Shown here in pieces: positions 53,592 through 62,034 of a stretch of 64,000 bases of DNA. Below the pieces are notes generated by a model. The model was not told the DNA's origin, ran no database searches, and saw only the letters and a program-made list of their open reading frames with translations. Numbering within the stretch: the stretch's first letter is position 1; every line of letters begins with the position of its first letter. The translations under genes and the position numbers were made by a program. This stretch comes from Actinacidiphila acidipaludis (lineage in GTDB: Bacteria > Actinomycetota > Actinomycetes > Streptomycetales > Streptomycetaceae): assembly GCF_019890725.1 (NCBI RefSeq), contig NZ_JAINZZ010000014.1, positions 1-64,000 of the forward strand. Direction: 5' to 3'.

Positions 53592-53868
53592 CCCCCGATC
53601 CTAGGCGGCCCGCCCGGCCGCCCCCGCGCACCCGCTTCTTTCCCCGGCATTTCCCAGACACCCGCGCACCGTGCGGTGCGGGCGGCCGGACGCGGGCGGT
53701 ACGCGGCGCACACGGTCCCACCCCGCACGGACGTACCGCCGCCCGCGGTCCGCCCCCTGCCGCGGCGCCGGCAGCCCGACCCGCGACGACCCGGCGCAGC
53801 TGCGACCCAGCGACCCTGCGACCCGGCGGCGGACGGCACCGTCAGTGGCTGCGCCTACAGTCGGAGTC

Positions 53869-54588
53869 ATGGGCAAGGGGTTGGGGGCTGCGGGACGCAG
53901 GGCGGTGTGCGGGTCGGATCCGGCGACCGGCCGGGTGCAGGCGCCCCCGGCGGTGTGCGCGGCGCTGGTCGCGGCCGGGCTCGCCGTGCCGCACGGCCGT
54001 GGCGGCCACCACAGTTACTACCTGACCACCGCGGGGCGACGGCTGCGCGAGGAACTGGAGCAGTCCCCCGGCACGTCGGCGCAACAGCCCGCGGAGCCGG
54101 CCGCGCCCGCCCCGGCGTCCGGCTCGTTCACCGCGGACGACGGCTCGGGCATGCTGCCGCCCGCCGATCCCGGGCGGCGCGCCGCCGAGGTCGCCGCCGC
54201 CTGGGAGGGCCTGCTGCAGATCCGCGCGGTGCTGCTGGACGGCCGGACGGCAGTGCCCGCGCCATGGGAGCGCGAACGCGTCGTGCACGCCGTGGCGTTG
54301 GCGCTGGAGGCGGCGGGCTGTCCGCCGGGCCGTCCGGCCTCCGCGGGCAGCGCCGGTGTGCCGGGCTACCGGGTGGCCGCCTCCCCGCATCCCGGGGCCG
54401 CTGAGGTCGCCTGGTCCCCCGGGCCGTCCCCCGGGCCGTCCTCCGGCCCGTCCCCGGGGGCCGCCGGCCGGGGCGCGGAGCTCCTCGACCGGTGCGCCGA
54501 GGTGCTCGCCGCCCGCGGCTGGCAGTCCACCCGGCACCGCACGCGGGCCGGCGAGGCGTATCTGCTCACCACCCCCGCCAACCGCTGA
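53869..54588 (+). CDS. Hypothetical protein with winged-helix-like start
   Basis: A 239-residue soluble protein. The N-terminal part (GRVQAPPAVCAALVAAGLAV, then YYLTTAGRRLREEL) resembles a degenerate winged helix. The middle is Pro/Ala/Ser-rich, and the C-terminal half has an Ala/Leu/Glu/Arg helix (AELLDRCAEVLAARGWQSTRHRT) ending AYLLTTPANR. A proline/glycine/serine run near 183-200 (PGPSPGPSSGPSPG) looks like a linker. I recognise no family. ATG 53869 is chosen on local sequence (TCGGAGTC upstream); the frame begins at 53671. Confidence 0.7.
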   Translation: MGKGLGAAGRRAVCGSDPATGRVQAPPAVCAALVAAGLAVPHGRGGHHSYYLTTAGRRLREELEQSPGTSAQQPAEPAAPAPASGSFTADDGSGMLPPADPGRRAAEVAAAWEGLLQIRAVLLDGRTAVPAPWERERVVHAVALALEAAGCPPGRPASAGSAGVPGYRVAASPHPGAAEVAWSPGPSPGPSSGPSPGAAGRGAELLDRCAEVLAARGWQSTRHRTRAGEAYLLTTPANR

Positions 54589-54669
54589 GGCCGCCTCGGG
54601 GCGCGTCGGCGCTGCCCGGGAGGGGTGCACCTGGCAGGCCCGCGGAAGGACGATCTACAGTCGGGCATC

Positions 54670-55674
54670 ATGGAATACCGTCACCTCGGCCGCAGCGGCC
54701 TGATCATCAGCGAGATCGCCTACGGCAACTGGCTCACCCACGGCTCCCAGGTGGAGGAGGACGCGGCGACGGCGTGCGTCCGCGCGGCCCTGGACGCCGG
54801 GATCACCACCTTCGACACGGCCGACGTCTACGCCCAGACCCGTGCCGAGTCGGTCCTCGGCCGGGCCCTGAAGGGCGAGCGCCGCGAGGGACTGGAGATC
54901 TTCACCAAGGTGTTCTGGCCGACCGGCCCCGGCCACAACGACCGCGGCCTGTCCCGCAAGCACCTGAGGGAGTCGATCGACAACTCCCTGCGCCGACTGC
55001 AGACCGACTACGTCGACCTGTACCAGGCCCACCGGTTCGACCGGTTCACGCCGCTGGAGGAGACGATGGAGGCGTTCGCCGACATCGTGCACTCCGGCAA
55101 GGCGCATTACATCGGCGTCTCCGAGTGGACCGCCGACCAGATCCGCCGGGCCCACGCGCTGGCCCGCGAGCTGCGCATCCCGCTGGTCTCCAACCAGCCG
55201 CAGTACTCGGCGCTGTGGCGGATCATCGAGGGCGAGGTCGTCCCGGCCTGCGAGGAGCTCGGCATCGGGCAGGTCGTGTTCTCGCCGATCGCACAGGGCG
55301 TGCTGACCGGCAAGTACCGTCCCGGGCAGGAGCCGCCGGCCGGTTCGCGCGCCACCGACGACAAGGGCGGCGCCTCCATGATCGGCCGCTACATGGGCGA
55401 CGAGGTGCTGGAGCGGGTGCAGCTGCTGGAGCCGCTGGCCGCCGACGCGGGTCTGAGCATGGCTCAGCTCGCGGTCGCCTGGGTGCTGCAGAACCCGAAC
55501 GTGTCCGCCGCGATCGTCGGCGCCTCCCGTCCCGAGCAGGTCGCGGAGAACGCCAAGGCCGCGGGCGTACGGCTGGGTGCGGACGTGATGGCGGCGATCG
55601 ACGAGGCGCTCGCGCCCGTCGCGATCACCGACCCCAAGCGCGTCCAGGACAACGTGCCGCCGCAGCGCCCGTAG
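54670..55674 (+). CDS. Aldo/keto reductase (voltage-gated K+ channel beta-like)
   Basis: A 334-residue NADPH-dependent oxidoreductase. The AKR catalytic elements are visible: FDTADVYAQ (Asp and Tyr), FTKVFWPT (Lys), LYQAHRFD (His), and the NADPH-binding VGASRPEQV region near the C-terminus. The opening MEYRHLGRSGLIISEIAYGNWL is typical of the Kv-beta/YghZ-type subfamily. Substrate unknown. It is convergent with the M23 gene across a strong hairpin. Confidence 0.93.
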   Translation: MEYRHLGRSGLIISEIAYGNWLTHGSQVEEDAATACVRAALDAGITTFDTADVYAQTRAESVLGRALKGERREGLEIFTKVFWPTGPGHNDRGLSRKHLRESIDNSLRRLQTDYVDLYQAHRFDRFTPLEETMEAFADIVHSGKAHYIGVSEWTADQIRRAHALARELRIPLVSNQPQYSALWRIIEGEVVPACEELGIGQVVFSPIAQGVLTGKYRPGQEPPAGSRATDDKGGASMIGRYMGDEVLERVQLLEPLAADAGLSMAQLAVAWVLQNPNVSAAIVGASRPEQVAENAKAAGVRLGADVMAAIDEALAPVAITDPKRVQDNVPPQRP

Positions 55675-55697
55675 CGGGGGGCCCACGCCGCGCCGTC

Positions 55698-55734
55698 GCC
55701 GGGGGCCGCACCGCTGGTGGGTGCGGCCCCCGGC
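55698..55734. terminator. Perfect 14-bp bidirectional hairpin
   Basis: GCCGGGGGCCGCAC (55698-55711) and GTGCGGCCCCCGGC (55721-55734) pair perfectly around nine bases, between genes ending at 55674 and 55744. Confidence 0.85.
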
Positions 55735-55743
55735 CGGCGCCGT

Positions 55744-57051
<1,308 letters not shown>

Positions 57052-57184
57052 TCAGTGGGGCTGCCGAACACCCGTGTGCCGGGCGCGCCAAAGATAGGCC
57101 TGCCCCCTCTCCTGCCACAAGAGTGCTCCCTTGCGTACGGACGGTGACGGGGAATGAGCGAGTGCGGCCGGTGTTGACCAGGAG

Positions 57185-58264
57185 GTGAGCTCCGTACTGC
57201 GCGACACCCCGTTCTCCGTACTGGACCGGTCCCGCACCCGCGAGATGCCGGGCGGCGGCGCGGACCCCGGTCCGCGGGGGCGGCGGGAGGCCCGGGGGCC
57301 GCAGCCGGGCGGGCCGCAGGCGCTGCGTGACACCGTGGCCTTCGCCCGGGAGATCGAGGCACTGGGCTACCACCGGTTCTGGGTCTCCGAGCACCACAGC
57401 GTCCCGGGCGTCGCGGGCTCGGCGCCGACCGTGCTGGCCGCGGCGGTGGCCGCCGTCACCTCGCGGATCCGGGTGGGCACCGGCGGGGTGATGCTGCCCA
57501 ACCACCGGCCGCTGGTGGTCGCCGAGCAGTTCGGCGTCCTGGAGTCGCTCCACCCCGGCCGCATCGACATGGGCCTGGGCCGCTCGGTCGGCTTCACGGG
57601 CGGGATCAGGAAGGCGCTGGGCGCCGGCAAGGAGGAGGCGGCGGAGTTCGGCAAGCGGCTCACGGAGCTGCTGGGCTGGTTCACCGGCGCCCAGGACGCG
57701 TATCCCCAGGTCCACGCCTGGCCGGCCGAGGGGCTGCGGCCGCAGCCGTTCCTGCTGGCCGTCGGCAGCGGCGCGGAGCTGGCGGCCGCGCACGGCCTGC
57801 CGCTGGTGATCGGCGGCCGCGGCGAGGACGCGGTGCTGCGGGCCGTCGACCGCTACCGGGAGACCTTCCGGCCCTCCGCGTGGTGCGCCGAGCCGTACGT
57901 GGTGCTGTCCGGAACCGTCGCCGTCGCGGCGACCGGCGAGGAGGCCCGGCGACTGCTGGTGCCGGAGGCGTGGTCGACCGCCTACTCGCGCACCCGCGGC
58001 GTCTTCCCCGCGCTCGCGCCCGCGGAGGCGATCGCCGCCCGCACCATGAGCGGGCCCGAGCGGGAGCGCTTCGAGGCGGCGATGGAGGGGCATGTGCACG
58101 GCACCCCGGAGGACGTGGCGAAGGCGCTGGAGTCGCTGCTGACCCGCAGCGCGGCGGACGAGTACCTGGTCACGACCAGCACCTACGACCGCGCCGCACT
58201 GCTGGAGTCCTACCGCCTGCTCGCCGAAGTGCTCGGAGGAGCACCCGGTACTGTCGTCGGATGA
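57185..58264 (+). CDS. LLM-class flavin-dependent oxidoreductase
   Basis: A 359-residue luciferase-like TIM barrel using F420 or FMN. The family N-terminus MSSVLRDTPFSVLDRSRTRE is present, and the core has YHRFWVSEHHSVPGVAGSAP, RIRVGTGGVMLPNH and GRIDMGLGRSVG, with PYVVLSGTVAVAATGEEARRL later. A Gly/Pro/Arg insertion (about residues 22-45) is extra compared with relatives. The GTG start sits directly against AGGAGG (57180-57185), so the ribosome site overlaps the start codon; the conserved N-terminus makes this start necessary. Its stop overlaps the next gene as ATGA. Confidence 0.9.
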   Translation: MSSVLRDTPFSVLDRSRTREMPGGGADPGPRGRREARGPQPGGPQALRDTVAFAREIEALGYHRFWVSEHHSVPGVAGSAPTVLAAAVAAVTSRIRVGTGGVMLPNHRPLVVAEQFGVLESLHPGRIDMGLGRSVGFTGGIRKALGAGKEEAAEFGKRLTELLGWFTGAQDAYPQVHAWPAEGLRPQPFLLAVGSGAELAAAHGLPLVIGGRGEDAVLRAVDRYRETFRPSAWCAEPYVVLSGTVAVAATGEEARRLLVPEAWSTAYSRTRGVFPALAPAEAIAARTMSGPERERFEAAMEGHVHGTPEDVAKALESLLTRSAADEYLVTTSTYDRAALLESYRLLAEVLGGAPGTVVG

Positions 58265-59112
58265 CCGCACTCAAGCCGGCCGGGCTCGACGTGCGCTGGC
58301 ATGCGGGCTGGCCGTCAGCCAAGCACGATCCGGCGCCCGAGATCCAGGTCCACGCCTTCGACGAGAGCACCCTGATCCTGCGGCAGAACATGTCGGTGCA
58401 CTTCGAAGCGCCCTTCCTCTTCCTGCTGTTCGGGTCCGAGCGGGCCCTGCTGATCGACACCGGCGCGACCGAGGACCCCGCGTACTTCCCGCTGCGCCGG
58501 GTGGTCGACGAGGCGGTAACGGACTGGCTGGAGCTGCACCCGCGGCCCGGGTACGGGCTGGTGGTGGCGCACACCCACGGCCACGGCGACCACATCGCGG
58601 GCGACGGGCAGTTCACGGACCGGCCGGACACCGTGGTGGTCGGCCCGTCACCGGAGGCGGTGCGGGACTTCTACGGGCTGGCCGCCTGGCCGGAGGGCAG
58701 CGCCGAGGTGGACCTCGGCGGCCGGGTCGTCGACGTGCTCCCCGGGCCGGGCCACGAGCCGGCCGCGACCGTGTTCCACGACCGCCGCACGGGTCTGCTG
58801 TTCACCGGGGACACCCTGTACCCGGGCCACCTCTACATCCGCGACCTGCCGGCCTACTCCGCGACCGTCGACCGGCTGCTGGCGTTCTGCGAGCGCCACC
58901 CGGTGAGCCATCTGCTCGGCTGCCACGTGGAGATGACGACCACGCCGGGGGACGACTACCCGCGCGGCACCACCCACCAGCCCGACGAGCCGCCGTTGCA
59001 GATGTCCGCCGGACGGCTCCGCGACCTGCGCCGGGCGCTCGCCGAGACCGGCGGACGCCCCGGCGTCCACCGGTTCGACCACTTCCTGCTGCACATCGAG
59101 GGGGACGTATGA
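58261..59112 (+). CDS. Metallo-beta-lactamase-fold hydrolase
   Basis: A 283-residue MBL-fold enzyme with the zinc motif HTHGHGDH, a downstream GPGHEPA and LFTGDTLYPG (bridging Asp) and SHLLGCHVEMTT (last His). This is the glyoxalase II-like subgroup rather than true beta-lactamases. It begins ATGA-coupled to the LLM gene and ends ATGA-coupled to the inositol-phosphate synthase gene, so all three are one translationally coupled operon. Substrate unknown; hydrolysis of a thioester or lactone linked to mycothiol chemistry is a speculative idea from the Ino1 partner. Confidence 0.93.
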   Translation: MTALKPAGLDVRWHAGWPSAKHDPAPEIQVHAFDESTLILRQNMSVHFEAPFLFLLFGSERALLIDTGATEDPAYFPLRRVVDEAVTDWLELHPRPGYGLVVAHTHGHGDHIAGDGQFTDRPDTVVVGPSPEAVRDFYGLAAWPEGSAEVDLGGRVVDVLPGPGHEPAATVFHDRRTGLLFTGDTLYPGHLYIRDLPAYSATVDRLLAFCERHPVSHLLGCHVEMTTTPGDDYPRGTTHQPDEPPLQMSAGRLRDLRRALAETGGRPGVHRFDHFLLHIEGDV

Positions 59113-60260
59113 CGAACGGGCCGGACCGCAGCACCGCGGACGGCCGGGCCGTCCCGGCGGCCGGCACCGGGCCGGACGCCGCCGGCACGACCGGACACGG
59201 CACGGTCAACGTCGGCATCGTCGGCGTCGGCAACTGCGCCTCCTCTCTGGTGCAGGGCGTGGAGTTCTACCGGGACGCGCCGGAGGGCACCCCGGGACTG
59301 CGGCAGGCGGTGTGCGCCGGATACGCGATCGGCGACGTGCGTTTCACCGCCGCGTTCGACGTCGACACCGGCAAGACCGGACGGGACCTGTCCGAGGCGA
59401 TCTGGGCGCCGCCGAACAACGCGCGCGCCTTCGCCGCGGTGCCGCGGCTGGACGTCCAGGTGACCGAGGGCGCGCTCGGCGACGGCGTCGGCCGCAGCGC
59501 CTCGGGGCGGCTCGACGCCCGCGGGGACGCCACGGCCGAGGAGATCGCCGGGCGGCTGCGCGCGTCCGGCACCCATGTGCTGGTCAACTTCCTGCCGGTG
59601 GGCAGCCAGGCGGCATCCGAGGTGTACGCGCGGGCGGCGCTGCTCGCCGGCTGCGGCTTCGTCAACTGCATGCCCGCGGTGATCGCGCGCTCGCCGCAGT
59701 GGGCGCGGGCCTTCGCGGACGCCGGGCTGCCGCTCGCCGGCGACGACCTCAAGAGCCAGTTCGGGGCGACGCTGGTGCACCGGGCGCTCATGGACGCCCT
59801 CCAGCTCAACGGCGTCGCGCTGCACAGCACTTACCAGTTGCTGGGCGGCGGCAACATGGACTTCCTGAACATGCAGGACCCCGAGCGCATGGCCGGCAAG
59901 AAGGCCACCAAGGCGCAGGGGGCGCTGGCGGGCGCGGCGCCCGGCGGCCCGGGGCCGCGGATGCACGTGGGGGCGGACTTCATCCCGTTCCTCGGCGACC
60001 GCAAGGTGGCCTTCATCCGCGTCCAGGGCGAGGCGTTCGGCGGGACGCCGGTGGAGGTCGACCTGCGCATGGAGGTGGACGACTCCCCGAGCGCCGCGGG
60101 CAACGTGCTGGACGCCGTCCGCCATCTGAAGGCGGCGCTGGACCAGGGCGCCGGGGGTGTGGTGGACCCGGTCTCGGCCGAGCTGATGAAGGCCGCTCCG
60201 GCTCCCCGGGACGCGGCCCCCGGCCCCCAGGACCCGGCCGTCGCGCCGGTGGACGCCTGA
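59109..60260 (+). CDS. ino1: Inositol-3-phosphate synthase family protein
   Basis: A 383-residue NAD-dependent enzyme of the 1L-myo-inositol-1-phosphate synthase family. It has the Rossmann loop VGIVGVGNCASSL, KSQFGATLVHRALMD, the STYQLLGGGNMDFLNM active-site segment with GDDLKSQ, and GADFIPFLGDRKVAF. It converts glucose 6-phosphate to inositol 1-phosphate for mycothiol and phosphatidylinositol. Compared with the usual actinobacterial Ino1 (about 360 residues) it has a Pro/Asp-rich C-terminal tail and an inserted GAAPGGPGPR. Whether this is the primary Ino1 or a specialised paralogue is not clear; its coupling to LLM and MBL genes suggests the latter. Confidence 0.92.
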   Translation: MTNGPDRSTADGRAVPAAGTGPDAAGTTGHGTVNVGIVGVGNCASSLVQGVEFYRDAPEGTPGLRQAVCAGYAIGDVRFTAAFDVDTGKTGRDLSEAIWAPPNNARAFAAVPRLDVQVTEGALGDGVGRSASGRLDARGDATAEEIAGRLRASGTHVLVNFLPVGSQAASEVYARAALLAGCGFVNCMPAVIARSPQWARAFADAGLPLAGDDLKSQFGATLVHRALMDALQLNGVALHSTYQLLGGGNMDFLNMQDPERMAGKKATKAQGALAGAAPGGPGPRMHVGADFIPFLGDRKVAFIRVQGEAFGGTPVEVDLRMEVDDSPSAAGNVLDAVRHLKAALDQGAGGVVDPVSAELMKAAPAPRDAAPGPQDPAVAPVDA

Positions 60261-60271
60261 CGGGGATTCAC

Positions 60272-60303
60272 CCGGGTGCGGGGCACTCCGCCCCCGCACC
60301 CGG
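60272..60303 (+). terminator. Perfect 12-bp hairpin ending the LLM-MBL-ino1 operon
   Basis: CCGGGTGCGGGG (60272-60283) pairs perfectly with CCCCGCACCCGG (60292-60303) around eight bases, directly after the stop at 60260. Confidence 0.85.
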
Positions 60304-60436
60304 AGGCGCGTTTCCCGTGCCGATGTGACGGCGTGTCGGCTTGCCCCGACGACCCGTCACGGTTCGCCGAGCCGGGGCTCATCCGGATGGCGCTCGCCAC
60401 CGCGCCATCCCGCGGGGGCGTTCATACGGTGATCGC

Positions 60437-61777
60437 ATGACTGCCATCCGTCCCCCTTTCCACCGATCTGTCCGTGCCCTGACCAGGCCGCTTCCCCGTA
60501 CCGCGGCGACCCTGGCCGCCGCCTGCGGCCTGTGTGCGCTGTCCCTGGTTCCCGCCACGGGACCGGCCGCCGCCACCGGCGACGGTCACGGTTCCGAGGG
60601 GTCGTCGTCGTCCGTCGCGATGGCCGGGGGCGGCGCACTGCTCGCCGAACCGGGCGTGCACGCCCTCCCCCACGACGGGGTACCCGACGTGCCGTCCGGC
60701 CTGTCCGCCCTGTCGTGGCTGGTGTCGGACGCGACGACCGGCCAGGTGCTGGCGGCCAAGGACGCCCACCGGCAACTGCCACCCGCCTCGACTCTGAAGA
60801 CGCTCTTCGCCGACACCGTCCTGCCCCGCTTCTCCCGGGACACCACCCACAAGGTGACCGACTCCGACCTCGCGGACATCGGCCCGGGCAGCAGCCTCGT
60901 CGGCATCCAGGCCGGCCAGACCTACTCCGTCGGCGACCTGTGGCGCGGGGTGTTCCTGGCATCCGGCAACGACGCCGTGCACGTCCTCGCGCACATGAAC
61001 GGCTCCGTGGCGCAGACGGTCAGCGAGATGCAGGCCAAGGCCAGGATGCTCGGCGCCGACGACACCCATGTGGTGTCCCCCGACGGCTACGACCAGCCCG
61101 GGCAGGTGTCCTCCGCCTACGATCTGGCCGTGTTCGCCCGGGCCGGCCTGCAGAACTCCGACTTCGCGGAGTACTGCTCCACCAAGTCCGCCGACTTCCC
61201 CGGCGGTTACGACGCCCACGGCAACTACATCGACTCCTTCGGCATCCAGAACACCAACCGGCTGCTGACCGGCGCCAAGGGCGTCACCCCCTACCCCGGG
61301 CTGGTCGGGGTGAAGAACGGCTACACCACCAACGCCGGCAACACGCTGATCGCCGCGGCCCGCCGCGACGGCCGGACGCTGATCGCCACGGTGATGAACC
61401 CGCAGTCCGGTGTGGCGAACGCCGTCTACAACGAGGCGACGAAGCTGCTCGACTGGGGCTTCGAGGCGGCCGGCCAGACCACCTCGGTGGGCACGCTCAA
61501 CAGCATGCAGCCGGCCACGGTGCAGGGCTCCTCGGCCAGCGCGCCGCTGCCCGGCCGGGAGCTGGGCGAGAACGCGGGCCAGGCGGCCGGGCGGGCGGCG
61601 AACCGGGCCGGGAAGGCCGGCGACGCCTCGCCCGCGGTGGGCCACCCCGCCTCCCCCGCGTCCGCGCGCGGTACGTCGGCCTCGGCCACGGCGTGGTACG
61701 TCGGCGGCGGACTGGCCGTGGCGGCCGGCCTGTCGGTGCTGGTGCTGCGCCGCAGGGGGGCGGGCAAGGCCCGCTGA
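60437..61777 (+). CDS. D-alanyl-D-alanine carboxypeptidase (S11 PBP)
   Basis: A 446-residue secreted penicillin-binding protein. It has an N-terminal signal peptide, the S11 domain (about 85-365) with PASTLKTLF (nucleophile Ser and Lys of SxxK), LASGNDAV (SxN) and GVKNGYTTNAGNT (KTG-type, here KNG), an Ala/Gly-rich C-terminal linker and a membrane anchor (AWYVGGGLAVAAGLSVLVLRRR). It trims the terminal D-Ala of peptidoglycan stem peptides. KTG changed to KNG is common in actinobacterial S11 proteins. ATG 60437 (MTAIRPPFHRSV) is the natural start; the frame reaches 60341. A perfect hairpin follows. Confidence 0.94.
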   Translation: MTAIRPPFHRSVRALTRPLPRTAATLAAACGLCALSLVPATGPAAATGDGHGSEGSSSSVAMAGGGALLAEPGVHALPHDGVPDVPSGLSALSWLVSDATTGQVLAAKDAHRQLPPASTLKTLFADTVLPRFSRDTTHKVTDSDLADIGPGSSLVGIQAGQTYSVGDLWRGVFLASGNDAVHVLAHMNGSVAQTVSEMQAKARMLGADDTHVVSPDGYDQPGQVSSAYDLAVFARAGLQNSDFAEYCSTKSADFPGGYDAHGNYIDSFGIQNTNRLLTGAKGVTPYPGLVGVKNGYTTNAGNTLIAAARRDGRTLIATVMNPQSGVANAVYNEATKLLDWGFEAAGQTTSVGTLNSMQPATVQGSSASAPLPGRELGENAGQAAGRAANRAGKAGDASPAVGHPASPASARGTSASATAWYVGGGLAVAAGLSVLVLRRRGAGKAR

Positions 61778-61799
61778 GCGGGCCGCCGGAGCACCGGAG

Positions 61800-61831
61800 A
61801 CCGGTCGCCGTCCCGAGGGGCGGCGACCGGT
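61800..61831 (+). terminator. Perfect 11-bp hairpin after the D,D-carboxypeptidase gene
   Basis: ACCGGTCGCCG (61800-61810) pairs perfectly with CGGCGACCGGT (61821-61831) around ten bases and is followed by CGGCTTTGTCT. Confidence 0.85.
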
Positions 61832-62034
61832 CGGCTTTGTCTGGGCCTGCCGGGGCCGGCAGAGATCGCCAGTGACGGACAGCGATCGCCGGCCGGCCGC
61901 CGGCGTCACGGCACCTGGAACTGCCGCCGTGACGTGGGCGTTCACCCGGCGATAAGGTCGGATGCCCGGCTGACCTCCGGGCCTCGGGGGGCCGCCGGGC
62001 CACCGCGTCCGCACGGAGAGGAAGCCGCCAGCGC

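Noticed and set aside
50775..54404. 1209-codon plus-strand open frame
   Set aside because: Antisense to the hydrolase-ABC fusion, with low-complexity composition and no recognisable domain.
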